Of a DNA stretch of 64,000 nucleotides, positions 39,586-47,360 are shown piece after piece. Source of the DNA: Rhizobium anhuiense (GTDB lineage Bacteria > Pseudomonadota > Alphaproteobacteria > Rhizobiales > Rhizobiaceae); contig NZ_ML133527.1 in the NCBI RefSeq assembly GCF_003985145.1, positions 1-64,000 of the forward strand. Direction: 5' to 3'. The notes under the pieces were generated by a model. That model saw nothing but the letters and a program-made list of their open reading frames with translations. It searched no databases and was not told where the DNA came from. A program made the translations under genes and the position numbers. Position 1 is the first letter of the stretch. Each line of letters starts with the position of its first letter.

Positions 39586-39873
39586 CTAGCCGCACCCATT
39601 CGCCATCAGATCGGGATCGTCATAGGCCTCGTCGGGGATCGACCAGTAGGGCATCTTCACCGGCTTGCCCTTCTTGCCTTCATAGCTCCACTGCGTGGCG
39701 CCGGCAGCGGCAAATTCCGGGGCACTCTTCTCATCGGCCTTCAGCAGCATCTCGTCCCGCACTTCGAGCGCGATGATGCGCCCAAGATGATAGATGCCCT
39801 TGCCGCCGAACATGCGCTTGACCGTGACCGGGCCGAGCCCCTGAAACATTTCCTCGATCCCGGCATTGTCCAT
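39586..39873 (-). CDS. TfoX/Sxy N-terminal domain protein
   Basis: A 95-residue protein with the TfoX N-domain pattern: GLGPVTVKRMFGGKGIYHLGRIIALEVRDEMLLKAD (in parts), and later YEGKKGKPVKMPYWSIPDEAYDD. Many rhizobia carry short proteins with this domain only. A competence role is known for Sxy in other groups but should not be assumed. It ends 30 bp after the convergent NUDIX gene and lies 37 bp downstream of the flavin reductase. Confidence 0.85.
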   Translation of the reverse strand: MDNAGIEEMFQGLGPVTVKRMFGGKGIYHLGRIIALEVRDEMLLKADEKSAPEFAAAGATQWSYEGKKGKPVKMPYWSIPDEAYDDPDLMANGCG

Positions 39874-39910
39874 TCTCTATTCCCTCGAAATCTCGGCCAC
39901 GGCGCTCTCA

Positions 39911-40432
39911 TCACAGCGCGTGATAATCCCGGTCCATATAGATGAGCGCCGGGTGTTTTTCGCTGAAGCGGACGGCCGCGACTTCGCCGAAGATGACATT
40001 GTGCGTCGGCATTTCCTTGATGTCGGTCACCCGGCAATCAAAGGCGGCAAGCGCGTCGGCCAGGACTGGCGCGCCGGTGACGAGCATCTCAAAACGGGCG
40101 CTGGCGAAACGGTCGTCATCGGCAATCGCCGTGCGTCCGGAAAAGGCATCGGCGACGCCCTGATGATGGGCGCCGAGCGTATTCAGGGCGAAGATGCCGC
40201 TCCTGAAAAAGATGTCGTTCTTCGGGTTGGTGTTGTTGAGGCAGATCAGCACCGAGGCCGGATTATCCGAGACCGAGCAGGCGGCGGTGATGGTGACGCC
40301 GCGGCGCAACTCGCCCATCGCCGTCGTCACGAGCTGCACATGGCCGGCATAACGGCTCATGGCATCGCGATAAAGGCCGGGGTCGATATGCTGCCTGTTC
40401 AACACCTGCTTCTCCCGTGCGCGCTTTTGCAT
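39911..40432 (-). CDS. Flavin reductase family protein
   Basis: A 173-residue FMN-binding reductase domain: GHVQLVTTAMGELRRGVTITAACSVSDNPASVLICL (in parts), the NTNPKNDIFFRSGIFALNTLG segment, and the closing IFGEVAAVRFSEKHPALIYMDRDYHAL. Such proteins reduce FMN/FAD with NAD(P)H, often for two-component monooxygenases, but no oxygenase gene is nearby. ATG 40432 is chosen at the family start; the longer open frame upstream has no support. Confidence 0.9.
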   Translation of the reverse strand: MQKRAREKQVLNRQHIDPGLYRDAMSRYAGHVQLVTTAMGELRRGVTITAACSVSDNPASVLICLNNTNPKNDIFFRSGIFALNTLGAHHQGVADAFSGRTAIADDDRFASARFEMLVTGAPVLADALAAFDCRVTDIKEMPTHNVIFGEVAAVRFSEKHPALIYMDRDYHAL

Positions 40433-40585
40433 CGATCGACTTGTTATCGCGCCAATATGGCGAGCATCGGTTACCTTTTCTACAATAGGACCGGTGAAAA
40501 GCGCTGCGTTGCGCTTGTTTTTCTTTGACGATCGCGGCCTTGCGGATAAAAGGGCATGGACGACGGCTAGGGATCTTCGCCTTTC

Positions 40586-41668
40586 ATGATCAACCTGCGT
40601 GGCATAGCAGCCTTTCTGACGCTGCTGGGAGCGGCCGTGCCGAGCCATGCGGCAGGCGCGACGATCGGCGTCGTCGCCCCTCAGAACGGCACGCTCGCCC
40701 TCCTCGGCGCCCAGATTGCCGCCGGCGCCGGTTTCGAGATTCAACAATCAGGCAATACTCTGGTCGCCATCAACGAGACCTGCGAAGAGAATAGCGGCGC
40801 AGCAATTGCCGACGCGCTGATCAATGCCAAGGTGCAGGTCGCGATCGGCTTTCTCTGCAGCGAGACGCTGGAAGGCGCACTGCCGAAGCTGAAGGACGCC
40901 AACATTCCCGCGATCACCGTCTCCGTGCGCTCCCGCATCCTGATGGAGGATGCGCTGAAGAACGGCTGGCCGCTCTTCCGGGCAGCGCCCGCCGACGGCG
41001 CCGAGGCGGCAAAGATCATCGAAATCATCCTGAAGGACTGGGCCGCCGATCCGATCGCCCTGATCGAAGACGGCACCATCCATGGCCGAGAACTGACGGA
41101 AGCAGTGCGCAACGCGCTGGAGCAGAACGGCCTGAAGCCGGTCTTTACCGACACCTATCGGCCGGGACAGGAACAGCAGATTGCTCTCGTGCGCCGCCTG
41201 AAACGGGCCGGCGCCACCAGGGTCTTCATCGGCGGCGACCGCAACGACGTTGCCGTCATCGCCCGCGACGCCAAGGCGGAGAACATCCCGCTGTCCATCC
41301 TCGGCGGCGATGCCATGCGCGCCGCCGACCAGCCGCTGCCGCTGATTACAGGCGTGCGCGCCGTTGCCCTGCCCGAATATACCGTTCGGCCGGAAAGCGC
41401 AGCTGCAGCCGACGCTTTGCGCGCCAAAGGCATCGAGCCGGAAGGTTATGTCCTGCCGTCACTGGCCGCGGCACTCATTGCCGGCCAGGCTGCGGAAGCC
41501 GCCGCTGCAGCGAGCAAACCCCTCCAGGAGATGCTTCTCGGCACGACATTCCAGACGCCGATCGGCACGATGGCCTTCACCGGCGCGCATGAACTTTCGC
41601 AAAACCCCTACCGCCTGCTCGAATGGCGGGGCAACGGCTTTTTTCCACCCGCCGCGCCAACGCAATGA
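40586..41668 (+). CDS. Periplasmic branched-chain amino acid-type binding protein
   Basis: A 360-residue protein with a signal peptide (MINLRGIAAFLTLLGAAVPSHAAGA) and a two-lobed Peripla_BP_6 fold: ATIGVVAPQNGTLALLGAQIAAGAGF, CEENSGAAIADALINAKVQVAIGFLCS, and later VFIGGDRNDVAVIARDAKAENIPL. Family members bind amino acids or similar ligands for ABC transport, but no permease or ATPase gene is adjacent, so it could be a sensor or solitary binding protein. The C-terminal half includes a highly Ala-rich helix (AAALIAGQAAEAAAAA). Confidence 0.85.
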   Translation: MINLRGIAAFLTLLGAAVPSHAAGATIGVVAPQNGTLALLGAQIAAGAGFEIQQSGNTLVAINETCEENSGAAIADALINAKVQVAIGFLCSETLEGALPKLKDANIPAITVSVRSRILMEDALKNGWPLFRAAPADGAEAAKIIEIILKDWAADPIALIEDGTIHGRELTEAVRNALEQNGLKPVFTDTYRPGQEQQIALVRRLKRAGATRVFIGGDRNDVAVIARDAKAENIPLSILGGDAMRAADQPLPLITGVRAVALPEYTVRPESAAAADALRAKGIEPEGYVLPSLAAALIAGQAAEAAAAASKPLQEMLLGTTFQTPIGTMAFTGAHELSQNPYRLLEWRGNGFFPPAAPTQ

Positions 41669-41734
41669 GCGGCGCGCGCCAGCCTTGAATCAGGGCGCCG
41701 CAGTCAAATGGCGACCCATATGGAGTAAGATTTG

Positions 41735-42412
41735 ATGACGCTGCCCCTTCGCATCGCCCCCTCGATCCTCGCGGCGGATTTCGCCAGGCTTGGCGAGGAG
41801 GTGCGCGACGTAACGGCCGCCGGCGCCGACTGGATTCATCTCGACGTGATGGACGGGCATTTTGTGCCGAACATCTCCTTCGGCCCTGATGTCATCAAGT
41901 CGCTGCGCTCCTACACATCAGCCACCTTCGACTGCCACCTGATGATCTCGCCGGTCGACGATTATCTCGAAGCCTTCGCCAAGGCCGGCTGCGATCGGAT
42001 CACCGTCCATGCCGAAGCCGGACCGCATCTGCACCGCTCGCTGCAGACCATCCGCAATCTCGGCAAGAAGGTCGGCGTGACGATCAATCCGGCGACACCG
42101 CTCAGCGCCATCGAGAACGTGCTCGACGATGTCGACCTCATCCTGATCATGTCGGTCAATCCCGGCTTCGGCGGACAGAAGTTCATTCCGGCGATGGCGG
42201 CCAAGATCGCGGCGGCGAAGTCACTGATCGGTGATCGGCCGATCGAACTCGAGGTCGACGGCGGCGTGACTGTGGAAACGGCGCCGGCAATTGCCCGGGC
42301 GGGCGGCAACGTCCTCGTCGCCGGCTCGGCAATTTTCAAGGGCGATACGGTCGAGGCTTACCGTCGGACCATCGCCGATCTGCGTCAGGCAGCCGAAGGG
42401 GCACGAACATGA
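41735..42412 (+). CDS. rpe: Ribulose-phosphate 3-epimerase
   Basis: A 225-residue TIM-barrel enzyme that interconverts ribulose 5-phosphate and xylulose 5-phosphate in the pentose phosphate pathway and Calvin cycle. Motifs are IAPSILAADFARLGEEV, DWIHLDVMDGHFVPNISFGP, DCHLMISPVDDYLEAF, MSVNPGFGGQKFIP and ELEVDGGVTVE. ATG 41735 follows GGAGTAAG; a TTG one codon earlier is not needed. Its last 4 bases overlap the next gene (ATGA). Confidence 0.97.
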   Translation: MTLPLRIAPSILAADFARLGEEVRDVTAAGADWIHLDVMDGHFVPNISFGPDVIKSLRSYTSATFDCHLMISPVDDYLEAFAKAGCDRITVHAEAGPHLHRSLQTIRNLGKKVGVTINPATPLSAIENVLDDVDLILIMSVNPGFGGQKFIPAMAAKIAAAKSLIGDRPIELEVDGGVTVETAPAIARAGGNVLVAGSAIFKGDTVEAYRRTIADLRQAAEGART

Positions 42413-43134
42413 AGAAGCGTCTCATCATTGGCGGCGTGCTTGCCGCCGCACTTGCCGGCCTGCCCGGCATGTCACTTGCCGGAGACATTGCCAATATCCA
42501 GCCGATCGGCTTTTCCGCCGACGGCAAGGTCTTCGGATTTCAGGAATTCGGCATCAAGGAGGAGGGCCGCGTCCCCTACTCCAACACCTATTTCGTCAAT
42601 ACCGGCAGCGGCCAGTATCTCGAGGGCACGCCGTTTCGCACCGAACTGACCGATAAGGACGCCAATCTTTCCAAGGCGCGGCGGCAGAACCTGACGGCGG
42701 CACGCGGCGAGATGGACAAATACGATCTCCTGACCAATCCCGGCCTGATCGCCGCCTTCAATCCGCCGACCGAACTCGGTTCTCCTTCGAAGACGATCCG
42801 TTACACGACGCTTGCGACCGACGGTCCGCCAAAATCACCCTATACGCTCTCGCTCGGCGAGATGCCGGTGCCGACGCCGAAGGAGTGCGCTTCGATCGAC
42901 AAGCGGGTGCTTGGCTTCAGCCTGCAGATGATCGAGAAGGAGGGCGCTCCGAACCGCCAGGCGGCACGCCAGGCCACCGCCGTTCCGACTGAGCGGGTAT
43001 GTTCGGTCGAATACCGGATCGGCGGCGCGATGGTCTATCAGCCGGAAACCGGAAATCAGGTTCACATCGCCCTCATCCTCGCCTTCGATGCCGAGAGGAA
43101 CGGACGCTGGATCGCCGTTCCGGTTCATCCCTGA
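42409..43134 (+). CDS. DUF2259 family secreted protein
   Basis: A 241-residue protein with a signal peptide (MKKRLIIGGVLAAALAGLPGMSLAG) and a mature part that matches DUF2259: PIGFSADGKVFGFQEFGIKEEG, RVPYSNTYFVNT and PVPTPKECASIDKRVLGFSL. Its function is unknown. It overlaps rpe by 4 bp and the next gene follows after 2 bp, so rpe, this protein and the membrane protein form a compact operon. Confidence 0.88.
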   Translation: MKKRLIIGGVLAAALAGLPGMSLAGDIANIQPIGFSADGKVFGFQEFGIKEEGRVPYSNTYFVNTGSGQYLEGTPFRTELTDKDANLSKARRQNLTAARGEMDKYDLLTNPGLIAAFNPPTELGSPSKTIRYTTLATDGPPKSPYTLSLGEMPVPTPKECASIDKRVLGFSLQMIEKEGAPNRQAARQATAVPTERVCSVEYRIGGAMVYQPETGNQVHIALILAFDAERNGRWIAVPVHP

Positions 43135-43136
43135 GC

Positions 43137-43652
43137 ATGGATCGCCCCAGGACGGATCGCCCGAGGATGGATCGTCTAAGAGCTGCGCGGCCGCCCTACC
43201 CTGATCTGATTGCCGGCGCGCTGCTTTGGGGCATGCAGATGCTCGCCGCCGCCATGCTCGGCCTTTACCTGCGCAACGGCCTGGAGACGAGCCGTCTAGC
43301 CGAGGTCGCCACACTCTATTTCCTCGGCGGCCTGCTCGCCTGGCCCTTCGCCCTGCCGGTCGCCCGCTTCCTTGCCTATGACAGGCCGCCGGAAGCACGT
43401 TTTGCCGCTTTTTTCGTGACGCTGACAGCAGCGACGATTGCGATGACCGCCTTCCTCTTCGCCATGGAATACCGGATCTTCTATTCGCGCTGGCACGCCC
43501 CCTTCGGCAGCATCATCTGGGCTTTCCAGTTCGTCTTCACCAGTATCAGCGCCGTCTACCAGTTCCTGGTGATCGGCCTGCGTCTTTTCCTGCCGCTTGG
43601 TCTCGTCTGCCTTGTCGTCAGCAGCTATCATCTTGCCAAACGCATGCGTTGA
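43137..43652 (+). CDS. Membrane protein of unknown function, four helices
   Basis: A 171-residue protein with four hydrophobic segments: ALLWGMQMLAAAMLGLYL, VATLYFLGGLLAWPFALPVARFL, RFAAFFVTLTAATIAMTAFLFAM and VIGLRLFLPLGLVCLVVSSYHL. I do not recognise the family. The start codon lies in a 15-bp tandem repeat, so the ATG at 43167 ten codons later is equally in frame; both precede a basic DRPR/DRLR segment. It begins 2 bp after the DUF2259 gene. Confidence 0.7.
   Translation: MDRPRTDRPRMDRLRAARPPYPDLIAGALLWGMQMLAAAMLGLYLRNGLETSRLAEVATLYFLGGLLAWPFALPVARFLAYDRPPEARFAAFFVTLTAATIAMTAFLFAMEYRIFYSRWHAPFGSIIWAFQFVFTSISAVYQFLVIGLRLFLPLGLVCLVVSSYHLAKRMR
43139..43176 (+). repeat. 15-bp microrepeat at the start codon
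   Basis: Units at 43139-43153 and 43154-43168 differ at only a few bases, and a partial third unit begins at 43169 (each starts GGATCG). They encode a repeated (M/T)DRPR peptide and duplicate the start codon region. Confidence 0.75.
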
Positions 43653-43721
43653 GATTGCCGCCCGTCTTTGCTACAGGGGCTTCAACCTTGAACAAATCTC
43701 TTGAAGTGAAGGCAGCAGCCC

Positions 43722-45029
43722 ATGATCCCGCGTTATTCCCGGCCCGAAATGGTCGCCATCTGGTCTCCCGAAACCAAGTTCCGCATCTGGTTCGAGATCG
43801 AGGCGCATGCTTGCGACGCGCTGGCCGAACTGGGCGTCATCCCGAAATCCGCGGCTAAGACAATCTGGGAAAAAGGTGGCGCCGCCACCTTCGACGTTGC
43901 CCGCATCGACGAGATCGAGGCCGTCACCAAGCATGACGTCATCGCCTTCCTCACCCATCTTGCCGAAATCGTCGGCCCGGATGCGCGTTTCGTCCACCAG
44001 GGTATGACCTCGTCCGACGTGCTCGATACCTGCTTCAACGTCCAGCTGGTCCGCGCCACCGACATCCTCATCGCCGATCTCGATCGCCTGCTCGAAGCGC
44101 TAAAAACCCGCGCCTTCGAACACAAGGACACCGTCACCATCGGCCGTTCTCACGGCATTCATGCCGAGCCCACCACCTTCGGCGTCAAGCTGGCGCTCGC
44201 CTATGCCGAATTCGAGCGCTGCCGCCAGCGCCTAGTCGCCGCCCGCGAGGAAGTCGCGACCTGCGCCATCTCGGGCGCCGTCGGCACCTTCGCCAATATC
44301 GATCCGCGCGTCGAGGAACATGTCGCCGAGGCGCTCGGCCTGAAGGCCGAACCGGTCTCGACGCAGGTCATCCCGCGTGACCGCCACGCCATGTATTTCG
44401 CCACCCTTGGCGTCGTCGCCTCGTCGATCGAGCGGCTGGCGACCGAGATCCGCCACCTGCAGCGCACCGAAGTGCTGGAGGCGGAGGAATATTTCTCGCC
44501 CGGCCAGAAGGGCTCTTCGGCCATGCCGCACAAGCGCAATCCGGTGCTGACCGAAAACCTGACCGGCCTTGCCCGCATGGTCCGCTCCTATGCCATGCCG
44601 GCGATGGAAAACGTCGCCCTCTGGCACGAGCGCGACATCTCCCATTCCTCGGTCGAACGCATGATTGGTCCGGATGCGACCGTGACGCTCGATTTCGCCC
44701 TCTCACGCCTCGCCGGCGTCATCGAAAAGCTGCTGGTCTATCCGGAGAATATGGAAAAGAACCTCAACAAGTTCCGCGGCCTCGTCCACTCCCAGCGCGT
44801 CCTGCTGGCGCTGACCCAGGCCGGCACCTCCCGCGAGGATGCCTACCGCCTGGTGCAGCGCAACGCCATGAAGGTCTGGGAACAGGGCAAGGATTTTCTC
44901 GAAGAGCTGCTGGCTGATGCCGAGGTGCGGGCTGCGCTATCCGAGGAGGATATTCGGGAGAAATTCGATCTCGGATATCATACCAAGCATGTGGATACGA
45001 TTTTCCGGCGGGTGTTCGGCAACGCCTGA
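43722..45029 (+). CDS. purB: Adenylosuccinate lyase
   Basis: A 435-residue fumarase/aspartase-fold enzyme that acts twice in purine synthesis, making AICAR from SAICAR and AMP from adenylosuccinate. It starts MIPRYSRPEMVAIWSPETKFRIW; the signature is GSSAMPHKRNPVLTENL (about residue 260), and substrate-binding GRSHGIHAEPTTFG and TSSDVLDT are intact. GAAGGCAG precedes the ATG. A terminator follows at 45053. It is 6 kb from the other purine genes of the window and appears to be monocistronic. Confidence 0.97.
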   Translation: MIPRYSRPEMVAIWSPETKFRIWFEIEAHACDALAELGVIPKSAAKTIWEKGGAATFDVARIDEIEAVTKHDVIAFLTHLAEIVGPDARFVHQGMTSSDVLDTCFNVQLVRATDILIADLDRLLEALKTRAFEHKDTVTIGRSHGIHAEPTTFGVKLALAYAEFERCRQRLVAAREEVATCAISGAVGTFANIDPRVEEHVAEALGLKAEPVSTQVIPRDRHAMYFATLGVVASSIERLATEIRHLQRTEVLEAEEYFSPGQKGSSAMPHKRNPVLTENLTGLARMVRSYAMPAMENVALWHERDISHSSVERMIGPDATVTLDFALSRLAGVIEKLLVYPENMEKNLNKFRGLVHSQRVLLALTQAGTSREDAYRLVQRNAMKVWEQGKDFLEELLADAEVRAALSEEDIREKFDLGYHTKHVDTIFRRVFGNA

Positions 45030-45052
45030 GCGATCTGCAATCAACGATATGG

Positions 45053-45076
45053 CGGCGCCCTCGCCGGCGCCGTTTT
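45053..45076 (+). terminator. Intrinsic terminator of purB
   Basis: CGGCGCC (45053-45059) pairs with GGCGCCG (45066-45072) around CTCGCC and is followed by TTTT. The purB stop is 23 bp upstream. Confidence 0.85.
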
Positions 45077-45119
45077 ATTTCTGCCTTTGGCTCTCTGCAA
45101 TTGCAGAGCGGATGATGGT

Positions 45120-45605
45120 TCAGTTTTTCTCAAGCGGCCGTTGTTTCTGCTTGTTTCCTTTGGCGGCAACAGGGCGCTTGCGTGCCGCGGCCTTTTTCAA
45201 AGGCGCCGCTTTCGCCGCCTCCTCTGTCCTGCAAGCCTCCGTCTCACCCCTGCCCTTGGCGGCCTTGGCGACCAACTCGTCGAGGCGCTTCAGCTCCTCC
45301 TCGTCGAGGTTCTCGATACCGATGAAACGGTTCTCGGCGTGGCTCGTCAGGATGATTTCGTTGAGTTTGGCCTGGATCGCCCGCGTGTCGCGCGTCTGGG
45401 CGTTCTGCAATACGAAGACCATCAGGAAGGTGATGATTGTCGTGCCGGTATTGATCACCAGCTGCCAGGTTTCCGAATAATCGAAGAACGGGCCTAGGCA
45501 GGCCCAGATGATAACGGCGATGAGCGCCAGGATGAAGATAACGGGCTTGCCCGCCCATTCTGATGTCTTGGTTGCGAAGCGGGCAAACAGATGCTTTATC
45601 GCCAC
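45120..45605 (-). CDS. Low-affinity iron permease family membrane protein
   Basis: A 161-residue protein with two helices (VIFILALIAVIIWACLGPFF, WQLVINTGTTIITFLMVFVL) and the conserved QNAQTRDTRAIQAKLNEII segment typical of the iron permease-like family PF04120. The C-terminus is rich in Lys and Ala (KAAPLKKAAARKRPVAAKG). The start is placed at GTG 45605, 9 bp after GGGAGG; an ATG at 45638 would add eleven residues. Iron transport by bacterial members is not proven. Confidence 0.82.
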   Translation of the reverse strand: MAIKHLFARFATKTSEWAGKPVIFILALIAVIIWACLGPFFDYSETWQLVINTGTTIITFLMVFVLQNAQTRDTRAIQAKLNEIILTSHAENRFIGIENLDEEELKRLDELVAKAAKGRGETEACRTEEAAKAAPLKKAAARKRPVAAKGNKQKQRPLEKN

Positions 45606-45690
45606 CTCTGAAATCCTCCCTCGACGTCTCCAGAGCATGGTCTCGACGACATCATGCTCTGGCAAAAAACTCCGAGGCAGGTTTGAGGTT

Positions 45691-45717
45691 CCCCAGGGAT
45701 TCGAGAATTCCCTGGGG
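45691..45717 (-). terminator. Hairpin between DUF2189 and permease genes
   Basis: CCCCAGGG (45691-45698) pairs perfectly with CCCTGGGG (45710-45717), with ATTC/GAAT extending the stem inward. There is no T-tract on the minus strand, so it may only attenuate or protect the 3' end of the DUF2189 message. Confidence 0.45.
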
Positions 45718-45728
45718 GCGAGGCTTGG

Positions 45729-46535
45729 TTACGCGGCGGCTTCCCGCGCAATCAGCTTGCGATAGAGATGCCAGGTCGCATGGCCGAGGATCGGGATAAC
45801 CAGCGCAAGCCCGGCAAAGACCGGGATCGTGCCGATCACGAGCAGTGCGGCGACGATCAGGCCCCAGAGCAGCACCGGCACCGGATTGAGAACCATCGCG
45901 CGGATCGACGCCGTGACGGCGGCCACCGCCCCGACATCGCGGTCGAGCAGCAACGGAAAAGTGATGACGGTCATCGCCAGCACGACGAGCGCGAAGACGA
46001 AGCCGATGAGATTGCCCCAGATGATCAGCTGCATGCCCTGGGGCGTGCCGAAGACCTGGCTGAAGAAATCCGCCATGCTGCGCGGGAACACTTCGCCGAG
46101 CAGATTGCTGTAGAGCGTCTGCGCCGTCACCAGCCAGACGACAAAGAAAGCGCAGAGCATCAGTCCGACCGCCACGATCGATGGCAGAGCCGGCGAATGG
46201 CGCACTTCGAGCGCGTGCGTCCAGGACGTGTCAAGGCCGGCCTCGCGCCGGCGGCTGATTTCGTAGAGGCCGATCGCCGCGATCGGGCCGATCAGCGCGA
46301 AACCCGCCATCAGAGGGAAGACCATCGGCAAAAGGTTGGCGCCCGAGGTCCACAGCGTCAGGAAGACGCCGGCGATCGGGTACATCAGGCATAGGAACAC
46401 ATAGTGGGACGGTTTCTCCATGAAATCATCGTACCCGCGCTTCAGCGCGTCGAAGACGTCGGCGATACTGATGCGATTGACGACGGGGCGCACAAAGTTT
46501 TCACTTGAACCCGTCATGACATGAAATGCCGCCAT
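45729..46535 (-). CDS. DUF2189 family membrane protein
   Basis: A 268-residue protein of the DUF2189 type, with six hydrophobic segments beginning at YVFLCLMYPIAGVFLTLW and ending LVIPILGHATWHLYRKLI. Before the first helix is ISIADVFDALKRGYDDFMEKPSHY, the family signature. Function is unknown. ATG 46535 is chosen because GAGGAGG lies 8 bp upstream; the longer open frame has no ribosome site. Confidence 0.9.
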   Translation of the reverse strand: MAAFHVMTGSSENFVRPVVNRISIADVFDALKRGYDDFMEKPSHYVFLCLMYPIAGVFLTLWTSGANLLPMVFPLMAGFALIGPIAAIGLYEISRRREAGLDTSWTHALEVRHSPALPSIVAVGLMLCAFFVVWLVTAQTLYSNLLGEVFPRSMADFFSQVFGTPQGMQLIIWGNLIGFVFALVVLAMTVITFPLLLDRDVGAVAAVTASIRAMVLNPVPVLLWGLIVAALLVIGTIPVFAGLALVIPILGHATWHLYRKLIAREAAA

Positions 46536-46710
46536 GGCTTTCTCCTCCTCAGCCGAGACCTGATCGGCGGCGGACAGCATCGGCGGGCAAGCCGACACGA
46601 AATCCGCAACCGGCACTCGAGCAATATAACAAGTTTCAGCCGCCCTGTCGCTCTCTCCCTTGGCATCCCCTCTTGACATCTCGGCCAAGCTTTCTCACAT
46701 CGGCGGCACT

Positions 46711-47268
46711 ATGAAAGCCTCAGACGCAGATATCCTCATCATCCCCGGCTACACCAACTCGGGCCCGAGCCACTGGCAGAGCCGCTGGGAGGCAAAGCTC
46801 AGCACGGCGCGCCGTGTCGAACAGGTCGAATGGACGAAGCCGGTCCGCGAGGACTGGATCGCCCGCATCGCCGAGGAGGTGAACGCCTCGACCCGCCCGG
46901 TCATTCTCGTCGCCCATTCGCTGGGCGTGCCCTCGGTGATCCACGCCATCCCGCATTTCCGCAACCGGGTGGCGGGCGCGTTCCTCGTTGCTCCGCCCGA
47001 TGTCGCCAATCCCGACATCCGCCCGAAGCATCTGATGACCTTCGGCCCCTATCCGCGCGATCCGCTGCCCTTCCCGTCGATCACGGTCGCCAGCCGCAAC
47101 GACCCGTTCGGCAGTTACGACCATGCCGACGATATCGCCAGCAGCTGGGGCTCCTTCCTCGTCGATGCCGGCGAGTCCGGTCACATCAATGCCGATTCCG
47201 GTCACGGTCCCTGGCCCGAAGGCACCATGGTCTTTGCCCAGTTCCTCAGCCGGCTCTCCGCTGAGTGA
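46711..47268 (+). CDS. RBBP9/YdeN family serine hydrolase
   Basis: A 185-residue alpha/beta hydrolase of the RBBP9/YdeN type: ILIIPGYTNSGPSHWQSRWE at the start, the nucleophile in VILVAHSLGVPS (Ser at about residue 72), SRNDPFGSYDHA with the acid, and SGHINADSGHGPWPEG with the catalytic His. The substrate is unknown. ATG 46711 is chosen because it directly precedes the conserved domain; the longer TTG reading has no ribosome site. Confidence 0.9.
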   Translation: MKASDADILIIPGYTNSGPSHWQSRWEAKLSTARRVEQVEWTKPVREDWIARIAEEVNASTRPVILVAHSLGVPSVIHAIPHFRNRVAGAFLVAPPDVANPDIRPKHLMTFGPYPRDPLPFPSITVASRNDPFGSYDHADDIASSWGSFLVDAGESGHINADSGHGPWPEGTMVFAQFLSRLSAE

Positions 47269-47360
47269 GGAAAACCCGCCTTCTCGCTTGTTGAGCAAGT
47301 GCTTTCTAAGTCTTTCTTAATGGAATGACAGCAGACTGCACCGAGGTGAAATAAGCGAGA

